This document shows, piece by piece, positions 1-8,923 of a stretch of 64,000 nt of DNA. Numbering within the stretch: the first letter of the stretch is position 1; the number at the start of each line of letters is the position of its first letter. The stretch is from Thiobacillus denitrificans ATCC 25259 (GTDB taxonomy: Bacteria; Pseudomonadota; Gammaproteobacteria; Burkholderiales; Thiobacillaceae). The notes under the pieces are model-generated. The model searched no databases and was not told the DNA's origin. It saw only the letters and a program-made list of their open reading frames with translations. Where the stretch lies: positions 930,001 through 994,000 of the forward strand of contig NC_007404.1 of the NCBI RefSeq assembly GCF_000012745.1, read 5' to 3'. The translations under genes and the position numbers were made by a program.

Positions 1-348
1 TCCGGTGCCGAAGGCGTCGAACTCGCTCTCGGCCCGGCGCGGGAAACCGGCGATCCCGCCGCGTTGCCGGAGCCCCTGCATCGCGTCGCGCCGGCCGGTG
101 AGTATCTTGTGGGTGTAGCTCTGGTGCCCGACGTCCCAGACGATGCGGTCACGCGGCGTGTCGAATACGTAATGCAGCGCGAGCGTGAGTTCCACGGCGC
201 CGAGGTTGGAGGCGAGATGGCCGCCGGTGCCGGCGACCGAATCGATGAGGAAGGCGCGCACTTCCGCGGCGAGCCCGGGCAGCTCGGCGGCGGGCAGGGC
301 GCGCAGATCGGCCGGGCTTTCTATCGTGTCGAGCAGCGACGCCGGCAT
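1..348 (-). CDS. dxs: 1-deoxy-D-xylulose-5-phosphate synthase, N-terminal part (runs off left edge)
   Basis: This is the first 116 codons of the TPP-dependent enzyme that condenses pyruvate with glyceraldehyde-3-phosphate at the head of the cytosolic MEP isoprenoid pathway. The visible part starts [15 protein letters not shown] and carries the family stretches [19 protein letters not shown] and [15 protein letters not shown]. The remaining roughly 500 codons lie outside the window. The ATG is one base beyond the ispA stop, so it belongs to an xseB-ispA-dxs operon; ispA makes the prenyl diphosphate from the IPP/DMAPP that this pathway yields. Confidence 0.93.
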   Translation of the reverse strand, partial: MPASLLDTIESPADLRALPAAELPGLAAEVRAFLIDSVAGTGGHLASNLGAVELTLALHYVFDTPRDRIVWDVGHQSYTHKILTGRRDAMQGLRQRGGIAGFPRRAESEFDAFGTG

Positions 349-349
349 G

Positions 350-1237
350 TCAGAACGTCCGCTCGACGACGAAATCCGCCAGCTCGCGCAGGCGTCGCGC
401 GGACGGACCGAGCGGATCGAGCGCGGCGCAGGCGTCGGCGCGCAATTCCAGGGCCCGTTCGCGGGCGCGTTGGACGCCGAGCAGACTGACGTAGGTCGGC
501 TTGTTGTTCGCCGCGTCCTTGCCCGCGGTTTTGCCGAGCGTCGCGGTCGACGCCTCGGCGTCGAGCACATCGTCGACGACCTGGAAGGCGAGGCCGATGC
601 ATTTCGCGTAATGGTCGAGCGCCGTGCGCGCAGGCTCCGACAGCGTGCCGCACTCGGCGCCGAGCAGGACCGACGCGCGGATCAGGGCGCCCGTCTTGTG
701 GATGTGCATGAATTCGAGTTCGGTGAGGTCGAGAGACTTGCCGACGTTCGCGAGGTCGATCGCCTGGCCGCCGGCCATGCCGCGCGAGCCGGACGCCCGG
801 GCCAGCAGCTGCACCATCGCGAGTTGCGTCGAAGCGGCCTGCGCCAGTCCGGGGCTCGCCAGGATGTCGAAGGCGAGGCTCTGCAGCGCGTCGCCCACGA
901 GCAGCGCGGTCGGCTCGTCGAACTCGACATGGACGGTGGGCTTGCCGCGGCGCAGCGCGTCGTCGTCCATCGCCGGCATGTCGTCGTGAACGAGCGAATA
1001 GGCGTGAATCAATTCGACCGCGGCCGCCGCGTGCTGCACCTGTTCGACGGCGGCGCCCGTGACGTCGCCGGCGGCGAACGCCAGCAGCGGACGCACGCGT
1101 TTTCCGCCGCCCAGCACCGCGTAGCGCATGGCCTCGTGCAGCCGCTTCGGTGCAATGTCGGACGGCGGCAGCCGCTCGGCCAGCACGTGTTCGATACGCG
1201 CCTGGCATGCCTGTGTCCAGGCGGAAAAATCACTCAT
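350..1237 (-). CDS. ispA: Farnesyl diphosphate synthase (polyprenyl synthetase)
   Basis: A 295-residue trans-prenyltransferase that condenses DMAPP/GPP with IPP to farnesyl diphosphate in the cytosol. The first aspartate-rich motif is [17 protein letters not shown] (about residues 85-101) and the second is DDVLD, both magnesium-diphosphate sites in this family; GGGKRVRP binds IPP. Length is normal. I prefer the ATG at 1237; a GTG directly before it (1240) is also possible. Its start lies inside the last codons of xseB (8-base overlap), and dxs follows after one base, which points to translational coupling in one operon. Confidence 0.95.
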   Translation of the reverse strand: MSDFSAWTQACQARIEHVLAERLPPSDIAPKRLHEAMRYAVLGGGKRVRPLLAFAAGDVTGAAVEQVQHAAAAVELIHAYSLVHDDMPAMDDDALRRGKPTVHVEFDEPTALLVGDALQSLAFDILASPGLAQAASTQLAMVQLLARASGSRGMAGGQAIDLANVGKSLDLTELEFMHIHKTGALIRASVLLGAECGTLSEPARTALDHYAKCIGLAFQVVDDVLDAEASTATLGKTAGKDAANNKPTYVSLLGVQRARERALELRADACAALDPLGPSARRLRELADFVVERTF

Positions 1238-1472
1238 CACTGTCTTGGGGATTGAAAGGCTGAAGCGTTCCGTTTTCGAGAATCCGGACCTGCTGCTCGG
1301 CGTCGGCCAGCTGCTGGCGGCAGTACTGCAACAGTTCGGCGCCGCGTCGGTAGGCGACGAGCGAGGCCTCGAGCGGGAGTTGGCCCGCTTCCATCTCGGC
1401 CACGATCGCTTCGAGTTCGGCGAGCGCGGACTCGTAGTCTTTGGGTGCGGCGGCAGCCCGTGGCTTGGCCAT
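1230..1472 (-). CDS. xseB: Exodeoxyribonuclease VII small subunit
   Basis: An 80-residue small subunit of exonuclease VII, which with XseA degrades single-stranded DNA to oligonucleotides. The sequence has the family core KDYESALAELEAIVAEME followed by LPLEASLVAYRRGAELLQYC, a short helical protein of the expected length. It is the first gene of the xseB-ispA-dxs operon, a very common proteobacterial arrangement. The large subunit gene is not in this window. Confidence 0.93.
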   Translation of the reverse strand: MAKPRAAAAPKDYESALAELEAIVAEMEAGQLPLEASLVAYRRGAELLQYCRQQLADAEQQVRILENGTLQPFNPQDSDE

Positions 1473-1689
1473 TCAATTCATCCGGCTGGGGCAAAGAACG
1501 CTACTTTAACAAATTCGGCTCGCAGGGCGCGCGGGTTTGATCCGCGGGGCGGCGCGATCGGCACTTACTTCCGCCTGCCGAAGGGGGAGGCCGGCCGGGG
1601 CGCACGAATCCGTAGCAAGCGCCGCGCCCGCGCGCCGGCAAAGCGCGACAGACCTGCCGCAAGGCGCGCGCAGACAGCGCTTCGGGCGA

Positions 1690-1816
1690 GACGCCTATGC
1701 TAGAATTTCGCGCTTGCCCTGGCTCGGAAGCCGGGGGTTCACCCGGTAAATCCGGTGGGTCACACTTGCCGCTCCGGGAATTCCTGGAGGGGGCTCGGTT
1801 CTGAGTAGGGTACGCC
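1690..1816 (+). promoter_or_regulatory. Candidate promoter and structured leader of the Rieske gene
   Basis: The 344-base gap 1473-1816 contains no gene I can support. A -10-like TATGCTAGAAT lies at about 1696-1706. About 110 bases of leader before the GTG start can fold: GGC(tcggaa)GCC and CCGGG(ggttca)CCCGG hairpins at about 1720-1756, then a near-perfect palindrome CTCCGGGAATTCCTGGAG at 1772-1789. I do not recognise a known riboswitch class, so its function is unknown. Confidence 0.35.
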
Positions 1817-2929
1817 GTGAGCGATCTCGCCGAATCCAGCGCCTTGTCGCTAACTTCGCCTCAACTGCCAGTTTCCTGGTACTTCGATCCGGTCATCTAC
1901 GACCTGGAATTGACCCATCTATTCAAGCGCGGGCCGGGCTACGCCGGGCACCAGCTCATGGTGCCCGAGCCGGGCGACTATCATGCGCTCGAAATGTTCG
2001 ACGGCGGCAAGATGCTCGTCAACAGCGGATCGGGTGTCGAACTCCTCTCTAACGTCTGCCGCCATCGCCAGGCGCTGATGCTCACGGGCCGCGGCAAGCT
2101 GCCCTCCGACAACATCGTCTGCCCGGTGCATCGCTGGACCTACGATCGGCAGGGCCAACTGCTGGGTGCGCCGGAGTTTCCCGGCAACCCCTGTCTGAAC
2201 CTCGGCCGGACCGGCCTGCAGAACTGGCAGGGACTGCTGTTCGCCGGCGAGCGCGACGTCAAGGCCGATCTCGCCGGCATGCAGGTCGCGCGCGAACTGG
2301 ACTTTTCCGGATTCATGCTCGACCGCGTGCAGGTGACGCATTACGCATGCAACTGGAAGACCTTCATCGAGGTTTACCTCGAGGACTACCACGTCGCCCC
2401 CTATCACCCGGGCCTCGGTCACTTCGTCACCTGCGACGACCTCAAGTGGGAATACGGAGACTGGTGGTCGGTGCAGACCGTGGGCGTGAACCGCGGCCTC
2501 GCCAAGCCGGGCTCGCCGGCCTACCGGAAATGGCACGAGCAGGTGCTGGCCTATGATCGCGGCGCGATCCCGGCGCACGGCTCGATCTGGCTGACCTACT
2601 ATCCCGGCCTCATGGTCGAGTGGTACCCGCACGTGCTCGTCGTGTCGTCGATCGTGCCGACCGGCGTCGAGTCGTGCAGCAACGTCGTCGAGTTCTACTA
2701 CCCGGAGGACATCGTGCTGTTCGAGCGTGCCTTCGTCGAGGCCGAGCAGGCCGCGTACGAGGAAACGGCAGTCGAGGACGAGGACATCTGCGCGCGTATG
2801 CACGCCGGGCGGCGCGCGCTGTACAAGCAGGGAATCTCGGAGACCGGCCCCTACCAGTCGCCGCTCGAGGACGGCATGATGCATTTCCATGCCTTCCTGC
2901 GGCGCGAGATCGAACCTCACCTCGGATGA
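1817..2929 (+). CDS. Rieske non-heme iron oxygenase, alpha-subunit-like
   Basis: A 370-residue protein with an N-terminal Rieske [2Fe-2S] domain (CRH at about residues 81-83 and CPVH about 20 residues on) and a C-terminal catalytic domain with the mononuclear iron site EDYHVAPYHPGL. Family members hydroxylate or demethylate aromatic, quaternary amine or similar substrates using NAD(P)H through a separate reductase, which is not encoded nearby, so the substrate cannot be named. The GTG at 1817 is the best start (TAGGG upstream). A rho-independent terminator follows 18 bases after the stop, so this is probably a single-gene unit. Confidence 0.88.
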   Translation: MSDLAESSALSLTSPQLPVSWYFDPVIYDLELTHLFKRGPGYAGHQLMVPEPGDYHALEMFDGGKMLVNSGSGVELLSNVCRHRQALMLTGRGKLPSDNIVCPVHRWTYDRQGQLLGAPEFPGNPCLNLGRTGLQNWQGLLFAGERDVKADLAGMQVARELDFSGFMLDRVQVTHYACNWKTFIEVYLEDYHVAPYHPGLGHFVTCDDLKWEYGDWWSVQTVGVNRGLAKPGSPAYRKWHEQVLAYDRGAIPAHGSIWLTYYPGLMVEWYPHVLVVSSIVPTGVESCSNVVEFYYPEDIVLFERAFVEAEQAAYEETAVEDEDICARMHAGRRALYKQGISETGPYQSPLEDGMMHFHAFLRREIEPHLG

Positions 2930-2947
2930 GCGCACGCACGAACCCGG

Positions 2948-2975
2948 ACGGGCGGCCGTTGCCGCCCGTTTTTTT
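2948..2975 (+). terminator. Rho-independent terminator after the Rieske gene
   Basis: Stem ACGGGCGGC / GCCGCCCGT with a four-base loop, followed by a run of T ending at 2975. It sits between the Rieske stop and the ATG of the EamA transporter at 2988, so the transporter must have its own start or depend on read-through. Confidence 0.88.
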
Positions 2976-2987
2976 CGTCCAGGCGAC

Positions 2988-3854
2988 ATGACGTCGGGCT
3001 GGATGCTCGTCGCGGCGGCGCTGTTCGCGTTGATGGGCGTGCTGGTGAAGCACGCGTCGCAAAATTTCTCGGCGCCCGAGCTCGTGTTCTACCGCTCGGC
3101 CTTCGGCCTGCTCGCGATCTGGGCGATGATCGCGGTCGGCCAACGCCGGCTGCTCGCGCCCTTCGCGACAGTACACGCCGGAACGCACGTCTGGCGCGGG
3201 CTCTCCGGATTTCTCGCGCTGGTGCTGTTTTTTTACGCGTTGAGCCGGCTGCCGCTCGCCACGGCCGTCACCCTCAACTACACCGCGCCGCTGTTTCTCG
3301 CGGCCCTGTCGGCGTGGTGGCTGCGCGAACGCCACGGCCGCGGGGTGACCGGCGCGGTGCTGCTCGGCTTCGTCGGCGTCGTGTTGCTGCTGCGCCCGCA
3401 GATGGACAACCAGGCCTGGCAGCCCGCGCTCGCCGGGCTTGCCTCCGGCATGCTCGCCGCGGTCGCCTACGTCAACGTCAAACGCCTCGGCAAGCTCGGC
3501 GAGCCCGAGTGGCGCGTCGTGTTCTACTTCACGCTGCTGTCGACCGTGGGCGGGGCGCTATGGATGGCGCTCGCCGGATTTCATTTCCCGCACCCGAGCG
3601 ATTGGCCGTGGCTTGTCGGCATCGGCGTCACGGCGACGCTTGCGCAACTCGCCCTGACCCGCGCCTACCACCGCGGGCACACGCTCACGGTCGGCGCGCT
3701 CGCCTACAGCACCGTCGGCTTTTCCGCTCTCTACGGCGTGGTACTGTTCGGCGAGCGTCTGCCGCCGCTGACCTGGGCCGGCATGGCCGTCATCGCCGGC
3801 GCCGGCATCTGGGCCGTGCGCGCGTCGGCGCCGGCGCGACCCGAGTCGCTATAG
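2988..3854 (+). CDS. EamA/DMT-family transporter
   Basis: A 288-residue integral membrane protein with about ten hydrophobic segments in two repeated five-helix EamA halves (for example GWMLVAAALFALMGVLVKHA near the N-terminus and LTRAYHRGHTLTVGALAYST in the second half). Drug/metabolite transporters of this type export amino acids, nucleosides or other small metabolites; the substrate cannot be told from sequence. I chose the ATG at 2988 because longer in-frame reading would include the terminator hairpin. A small SpoIIAA-like gene follows 25 bases later. Confidence 0.88.
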   Translation: MTSGWMLVAAALFALMGVLVKHASQNFSAPELVFYRSAFGLLAIWAMIAVGQRRLLAPFATVHAGTHVWRGLSGFLALVLFFYALSRLPLATAVTLNYTAPLFLAALSAWWLRERHGRGVTGAVLLGFVGVVLLLRPQMDNQAWQPALAGLASGMLAAVAYVNVKRLGKLGEPEWRVVFYFTLLSTVGGALWMALAGFHFPHPSDWPWLVGIGVTATLAQLALTRAYHRGHTLTVGALAYSTVGFSALYGVVLFGERLPPLTWAGMAVIAGAGIWAVRASAPARPESL

Positions 3855-3879
3855 TGGAAAGACTGTTGAGGAGACCGTC

Positions 3880-4248
3880 ATGATCAGCCTGGATGTGGAC
3901 CAAAACCTGATTGCCGTCACCGTGATGGGCCAGTTCACGCTCGCCGACTATCGCGAGTTCGAGGAGGCGGTCGCCCACGGCATCGCATTCGAGGGCAAGG
4001 TCAACCTGTTGTTCGATCTGCGCGACATGCTGTCGTACAGCGTCGACGTCGCGTGGGAGGAACTGAAGTTTTCGCGCGAGCACAAGAACGACTTCGGGCG
4101 CATCGCGATCCTCACCGGCGACGAATGGGTCGCGTGGAGCATGTGGGTCAACCGCATGTTCATGTCAGCCGACATCCGGCTGTTCGACGAACTCGAAGCC
4201 GCGCAGGCCTGGGTCACCGGCGGCGAGCTGCCGGCCCCGGTCATCTGA
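3880..4248 (+). CDS. SpoIIAA-like (STAS-fold) small protein
   Basis: A 122-residue soluble protein resembling the SpoIIAA-like/STAS-SEC14 family: beta-strand start MISLDVDQNLIAVTVMGQFT, then VNLLFDLRDMLSYSVDVAWEELKFS and a late WVNRMF...LFDELEAAQAWV helix. Proteins of this kind are common and poorly characterised; membrane or lipid association has been suggested for the family. A clear GAGGAG ribosome site precedes the ATG. It is likely read with the upstream transporter. Confidence 0.8.
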   Translation: MISLDVDQNLIAVTVMGQFTLADYREFEEAVAHGIAFEGKVNLLFDLRDMLSYSVDVAWEELKFSREHKNDFGRIAILTGDEWVAWSMWVNRMFMSADIRLFDELEAAQAWVTGGELPAPVI

Positions 4249-4281
4249 ACAGTTGAATCGCACCGAAGGCGCGGCTGCGGG

Positions 4282-5070
4282 TCAGCGTCCCGCGCCGGCA
4301 AGCGTTTCGTCGCGCGCGCAGCACGGTGGATCGCGCAAGGGGCGAAAGATCTCCACGTTCGCGTAATAGCCGGCCGCCGCGTTGGCCGGGTCCCAGCCCG
4401 GGATGCCTTGCACCGGCAGGGGCGGGAGCGCACGCGGACGCGCGATCTGCACGAGTTCACGCGCCGCGGTTGCGTCGAGCGCGGCGGCGTCGAGCGTCTC
4501 GGCGTGCAGGACCAGACATTTCCCCGTCATCGCCGGATAAGGCGTGAGCGCCTTCTCGAGCAGCGCGTGGCCGACCACGATGAAAGCCATGTCGCGCTCG
4601 ACCTCCGCGCGCGCTTCCCAGAAAAGAGCGTGCCACGCACGCTCGCGCAGCAATCGCGGCAAGGCCGGCGAGCGGCTCGCCACCCAGACGCCCGACTCGT
4701 CGAGCACCGTCAGCGCATCGCGCGCCGGCCCGCGCACGGCCCCATCCTCGGTCGCGATCGCGGCGCCGTGGGCCGCGTTCAGCGTGCCCTTGAACTGCGG
4801 GAAGCGCAGCCAGACCAGCGCGTTCAACACGTCGTGCCAGGTCGTCGAACGCGTGGGAACGGCGCCGGTCTGCAGGATCGCCGTTTCGTAGGCGCGGGCG
4901 GAAAGCCGGCCGCTCGATTCGACGAAACGCAGCGGCCGGCCGGCGGCATTCCTTATGTTGCGTGCAGCGGCCGAGGCGTTCAGCGCGTCGAGCGTCGGCA
5001 GGCCGTGCGGCAGTGCGAGTTCGGCGACGAGTTCGCGGTAGGGCGTGAAGGCCGGATGCGCGAAGTTCAA
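4282..5070 (-). CDS. DUF3025 domain protein
   Basis: A 262-residue protein of unknown function. The family signature TWHDVLNALVWLRFPQFK followed by GTLNAAHG lies at about residues 78-102, and the length matches DUF3025. It is the third gene of a tightly packed operon read leftward: pip, cnoX, DUF3025, with its ATG overlapping the cnoX stop by four bases (ATGA). No signal peptide or membrane segment is visible. Confidence 0.85.
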   Translation of the reverse strand: MNFAHPAFTPYRELVAELALPHGLPTLDALNASAAARNIRNAAGRPLRFVESSGRLSARAYETAILQTGAVPTRSTTWHDVLNALVWLRFPQFKGTLNAAHGAAIATEDGAVRGPARDALTVLDESGVWVASRSPALPRLLRERAWHALFWEARAEVERDMAFIVVGHALLEKALTPYPAMTGKCLVLHAETLDAAALDATAARELVQIARPRALPPLPVQGIPGWDPANAAAGYYANVEIFRPLRDPPCCARDETLAGAGR

Positions 5071-5930
5071 TGCAGCGACTCGGACAGCAGGCGCCGGTAT
5101 TTGAGCGTCAGCGGATCGGCGCTGCCGAGCAGGTCGAACAACGCGAGCAGGCTGATGCGGCCGATATCCTGGCCGAAGTCGCGATCGGTGCGTGCGATGA
5201 ACAGCAGTTCGTCCATCGCGCCCGCGTAGTCGTCGCCCGCCAGCAGCACGGCGGCGCGCTGATAGTGCGTCTCGATGTCGTCAGGCTGGCTTGCTATGTG
5301 CTCGTCGAGTGTGGCGAGTGCAGGCGCCTGGCGCGCGGTCTCGGCCAGGCGCAGGTGGGCGTGGAGCGGTGCGATGCGCGCGTCCTTGCGTGCCTCGGGC
5401 GGCAGGCTCTCGAGCAGTTTCAGCGCCTGATCGCCGTCGCCTTCGGCCCATAGCAGCTTGGCGAGGTCGCGCGGAATGTCGAGATTGTCCGGCTCGGCCA
5501 TGGCGGCGTTGGCGAGCAGCATGCGCGCCTCCGACAGTTTGCCGGCCTGCCACGCGGCGACGCCGAGAGCATGCGCGCGGTTGGCGTCGCCGGCGATGAA
5601 GCGGTCGAGAGCTTCGCGAAAAGTGCTGTCGGGCTCGGCGCCGTGGATCGTGTGCGCGACTTCGCCGCGCCAGAAGAATTTCACGGTCGGAACCGAGTTC
5701 ACGGCGAAGCGCTGTGCGAGTTGCGGAAGCTCCTCGGCGTTCAGCATCACCAGCAGGAACTTGCCGCCGTACTCGGCCGCGAGCCGCACGAGCCGCGGCA
5801 TCAGCACGAAGCAGGGCCCGGCCTTCGGGGTCCAGAAGTGGACCAGCACGGGTCCCTTGTGCGAATTCTCCAGAACCAGGCGATTGAAATTGTCGGCGGT
5901 GGCGTCGAAGACGTGGGGCGAGAGCGTCAT
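5067..5930 (-). CDS. cnoX: Thioredoxin-TPR chaperedoxin, CnoX/YbbN-like
   Basis: A 287-residue protein with an N-terminal thioredoxin fold (residues about 5-110) and C-terminal TPR-like repeats. The active site reads WTPKAGPC: the first cysteine of CxxC is replaced, leaving one cysteine, as in CnoX-type proteins that lack oxidoreductase activity and protect unfolded proteins during oxidative stress (known for the E. coli protein). I placed the start at ATG 5930 (MTLSPHVFDATADNF), sharing one base with the pip stop; the longer reading upstream is a shadow of pip. Confidence 0.88.
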   Translation of the reverse strand: MTLSPHVFDATADNFNRLVLENSHKGPVLVHFWTPKAGPCFVLMPRLVRLAAEYGGKFLLVMLNAEELPQLAQRFAVNSVPTVKFFWRGEVAHTIHGAEPDSTFREALDRFIAGDANRAHALGVAAWQAGKLSEARMLLANAAMAEPDNLDIPRDLAKLLWAEGDGDQALKLLESLPPEARKDARIAPLHAHLRLAETARQAPALATLDEHIASQPDDIETHYQRAAVLLAGDDYAGAMDELLFIARTDRDFGQDIGRISLLALFDLLGSADPLTLKYRRLLSESLH

Positions 5931-6892
5931 CAGATCAGGGCTCCGGTGGCAGCGAAGCGGTCGCAGGCGGCGACCAGTGCACGGGCGATGCCGGGCTCGA
6001 ACGCCGAGTGGCCCGCGTCCGGCACGACCTGGTAGTGCGCTTCGGGCCAGGCCCGCGCGAGGTCGTCGGCCGAGGTGATCGGGCAGACGGCGTCGTAGCG
6101 ACCCTGCACGATCAGCGCGGGGATGTGGCGGATGCGCGCGACGTTGGCGAGCAGGCTGTCGTCGGGAAGGAAGATGCCATTGACGAAGTAGTGCGCCTCG
6201 ATGCGCGACAACGAGAGCGCGGTCCGTTCGCTGCCGAACGCGGCGACGAGTTCGGCACTCGGCAGCAGCGTCGAGCACGAGGCCTCGAAGGTCGCCCACT
6301 GCCAAGCGGCCGGGCGATGCACGGCCGGATCGGGATCGACCAGGCGGCGATGGTAGGCGACGAGCAGATCGTCACGCTCGTCTTCGGGGATGAATTCCGC
6401 GAGCTGGCGCTGCGCTTCGGGGAAAAAGCTGCGGATCCCGTAGAGAAACCAGTCGATCTCCTGCGGGCGGCAGAGGAAGATGCCACGCAGCACGAGGCCG
6501 CGGCAGCGCTCGGGATGAGCCTGGGCATAGGCCAGCGCGAGCGTCGATCCCCAGGAGCCGCCGAACACGAGCCATGAGGCGACGTCGAGTTCGTCGCGCA
6601 GCGCTTCCATGTCGGCGATGAGGTGCGGCGTCGTATTGTCGGCGAGTTCGCCGTGCGGCGTCGAGCGGCCGCAGCCGCGCTGATCGAACAGCACGATGCG
6701 GTAGCGCGCGGGATCGAAGAAGCGTCTCTGGTTGGCCGACGTGCCGGCCCCCGGGCCACCGTGGACGAAGAGCACGGGGATGCCTGCGGGGTTGCCCGAG
6801 GTTTCCCAGTAGATGCGGTGGACGCCGTCGGTCTCGAGCAGGCCGCTGGCGTAGGGGGTGATCGGCGGATAGAGCGACGCGGGGCCTGACAT
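5930..6892 (-). CDS. pip: Proline iminopeptidase
   Basis: A 320-residue alpha/beta hydrolase of family S33 that removes N-terminal proline from peptides in the cytosol. The oxyanion stretch is HGGPGAGTSANQRRFFDP and the nucleophile elbow is GGSWGSTLALAYAQAHP; the C-terminal DAGHSAFEPG carries the catalytic histidine. Length is typical. It is the first gene of the pip-cnoX-DUF3025 operon and is divergent from the gene at 7062, leaving about 170 bases for promoters. Confidence 0.93.
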   Translation of the reverse strand: MSGPASLYPPITPYASGLLETDGVHRIYWETSGNPAGIPVLFVHGGPGAGTSANQRRFFDPARYRIVLFDQRGCGRSTPHGELADNTTPHLIADMEALRDELDVASWLVFGGSWGSTLALAYAQAHPERCRGLVLRGIFLCRPQEIDWFLYGIRSFFPEAQRQLAEFIPEDERDDLLVAYHRRLVDPDPAVHRPAAWQWATFEASCSTLLPSAELVAAFGSERTALSLSRIEAHYFVNGIFLPDDSLLANVARIRHIPALIVQGRYDAVCPITSADDLARAWPEAHYQVVPDAGHSAFEPGIARALVAACDRFAATGALI

Positions 6893-7061
6893 GAGCTTGG
6901 GTTACGACGGAGAACTCGCATGATAGCGTCTCGCCGCCCTGGCAGAAGGGTCGCCGGCCGCGCCCGTATCGACAGGCGCCGGGCGGGTACGTATGCTTTC
7001 GGAACGCGCGACCTCGCGCGAGTGAAGTGTTCTCTCAATATCAATGATCAGGAGGGGTTCC

Positions 7062-7451
7062 ATGGGGCATGTGGTGAAAGTCGCGCTGCTGGGATTGGGC
7101 GAAGTCGGAGAGAAGTTTGCCGAGCATTTCCTGGAAAAAATCCAGGAGGATCGCGCGAACGTCGAGATCGTGGCGGTCGCCCACCGGGACCTCGAGTCGC
7201 CGGTCGCGCTCGGGTTCGTTCACAGCAAGGTCCCGGTATTCAAGGACGCGATGGAGGTCGTCACGCTCGGCGCGAAGGTGGACATCATCTTCGATCTGAC
7301 CGGCGACCCCGAGGTGCGGCGCAAACTGCGGATCGCGCTGCAGGAATCGCACAACCAGCACACCGTGATCGCGCCCGAAGTGGTGGCGCATCTGTTGTGG
7401 AACTTCTTCGGCGAGGGCGAGCTGCCGCGCAGCAACCGCACCGGCTACTGA
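7062..7451 (+). CDS. Short NAD(P)-binding Rossmann-domain protein (oxidoreductase-like)
   Basis: A 129-residue protein consisting essentially of one Rossmann domain: KVALLGLGEVGEKFAEHF (GxGxVG dinucleotide motif) near the N-terminus, then VEIVAVAHRDLESPVALGF and VDIIFDLTGDPEVRRKLRIAL, as in homoserine or aspartate dehydrogenase N-terminal domains. No catalytic or dimerisation domain follows, so it may be a redox or nucleotide sensor rather than an enzyme (inference). The start at 7062 follows a strong GGAGGGG ribosome site. The FIST gene lies 86 bases downstream. Confidence 0.78.
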   Translation: MGHVVKVALLGLGEVGEKFAEHFLEKIQEDRANVEIVAVAHRDLESPVALGFVHSKVPVFKDAMEVVTLGAKVDIIFDLTGDPEVRRKLRIALQESHNQHTVIAPEVVAHLLWNFFGEGELPRSNRTGY

Positions 7452-7537
7452 CGCCGGCCGGGCGGCCCCGGCCGCCCCGGACCCGTGGCGCGCCGATGAG
7501 ATGAGGGTTTTTGGTGAGACAGGCTGAGACGGAATCC

Positions 7538-8638
7538 ATGAGCGCCCCCTTCAAATATGCCCACGCCGCGGCGGCGGCCTGGCGGGAGGCCGCGGAGGCC
7601 TGCGTCGAGCGGATCGGGGCGGTGCCGGCGAACGCGACCCTCGGTTTTCTTTACGTCTCCGACGCCTTCGCCGACGAACTCGAGGCCATCCTCGCCTTTT
7701 TCAAGGGGGCCACCGGCGTCGTCCACTGGACGGGCAGCGTCGGCGTCGGCGTCTGCGCCACCGGGCACGAATACCTCGACGAGCCGGCGATCGCCGTCAT
7801 GCTCGGCGAATTCGCGCCCGCCGATTTCACGATGCTGCCGCTGCTGCGCTCGACGGCCGAAATCGGCGCCGAGCCCGCGAGCGGCTACTTCGCCGTCGTT
7901 CACGGCGACCCTGCGAACGGCCATATCCAGGAATTGATCGAGGGCGTTTCGGCGCAGGTATCGAGCGGCTTCGTCGTCGGCGGCCTGTCGAGTTCACGCG
8001 GCACGGCGCGGCAGATCAGCGACGAGGTCGTCAGCGGCGGGCTGTCGGGCGTCGTGTTCAGCGAGCGCGTGAAGCTCGCGACGCGTCTGACGCAGGGCGT
8101 TTCGCCGCTCGGTCCGCGCCACGAGATCACGGCTGCCAACAAGAACGTCGTCGGCAGCCTCGACCACCGGCCGGCGCTCGAAGTGATGAAAGAGGAAATC
8201 GGCGAAGTGCTCGCGCGCGATCTGCGCCGCGCGGCCGGCTACATTTTCGTCGGCCTGCCGGTCCGCGGCTCCGATACGGGCGACTACCTGGTGCGCAACA
8301 TCCTCGGCGTCGACCCGCAGAACAATCTGGTCGCCGTCGGCGAACAACTCGCGCCCGGCGACGACCTGCTGTTCTGCCGACGCGACGAGCAGACGGCCGA
8401 ACAAGACCTGCTGCGCATGCTCGCCGCGATCCGTGCGCAACTCGGCACGGCGATCCGGGGCGGCGTGTATTATTCCTGCCTCGGTCGCGGCCGCCACATG
8501 TTCGGCGCGCCCAACCGGGAGCTGGAGCTCATTCGCGAGACCCTGGGGGATTTCCCGCTGGTCGGCTTTTTCGCCAACGGCGAGATCTCGCATAACCGTT
8601 TATACGGCTACACAGGAGTGCTGACCCTGTTTGGCTGA
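7538..8638 (+). CDS. FIST N- and C-domain signal-sensing protein
   Basis: A 366-residue protein matching the FIST sensory domains: an N-terminal half with LGFLYVSDAFADELEAILAFF and a C-terminal half with GVYYSCLGRGRHMFGAPNRE and FPLVGFFANGEISHNRLYGYTG, a typical FIST_C ending. FIST proteins are thought to bind small ligands such as amino acids. No kinase, GGDEF or HTH output domain is attached, so a partner is likely; the next gene is a candidate. I chose ATG 7538; TTG/GTG codons at 7511/7514 would add nine or eight residues. Confidence 0.85.
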   Translation: MSAPFKYAHAAAAAWREAAEACVERIGAVPANATLGFLYVSDAFADELEAILAFFKGATGVVHWTGSVGVGVCATGHEYLDEPAIAVMLGEFAPADFTMLPLLRSTAEIGAEPASGYFAVVHGDPANGHIQELIEGVSAQVSSGFVVGGLSSSRGTARQISDEVVSGGLSGVVFSERVKLATRLTQGVSPLGPRHEITAANKNVVGSLDHRPALEVMKEEIGEVLARDLRRAAGYIFVGLPVRGSDTGDYLVRNILGVDPQNNLVAVGEQLAPGDDLLFCRRDEQTAEQDLLRMLAAIRAQLGTAIRGGVYYSCLGRGRHMFGAPNRELELIRETLGDFPLVGFFANGEISHNRLYGYTGVLTLFG

Positions 8639-8659
8639 CCCGTTGAAAGGGAGACACGC

Positions 8660-8923
8660 ATGACCCTGCACGCGATGAAGGAAGACGAAGTCCGACTGCT
8701 GCGCGACGAAATCGAACTGCTGATGTCCGAACGCCGCCAACTGTTGCAGGTGACCGGAGCCGCCGCCGTATTCGTCGCCAACCTGGATACCGACAGCCTC
8801 CCCGACGAGGCCGACACGATCGACGCGGCCGAGATGCTCGCCGAGCAGTTGAACGGCTTGTCCGAGGAAACGCTCAAGGACGCGTTGGAGTCGGTGCGCG
8901 CCCAGGTCGATCCGGTGCAATAG
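8660..8923 (+). CDS. Small acidic coiled-coil protein next to FIST
   Basis: An 87-residue acidic protein I do not recognise. The N-terminal half (KEDEVRLLRDEIELLMSERR) looks like a short coiled coil and the C-terminal half (AAEMLAEQLNGLSEETLKDA) is another helix, with a small hydrophobic patch between them. It has a GGGAGA ribosome site and starts 21 bases after the FIST stop, so the two are probably one operon; an adaptor or output partner for FIST is a guess. Confidence 0.7.
   Translation: MTLHAMKEDEVRLLRDEIELLMSERRQLLQVTGAAAVFVANLDTDSLPDEADTIDAAEMLAEQLNGLSEETLKDALESVRAQVDPVQ

Noticed and set aside
1690-1816. Possible 6S RNA between xseB and the Rieske gene
   Set aside because: The stretch folds but does not show the long closing stems and central bubble of 6S RNA, so I kept it only as an unassigned structured leader.
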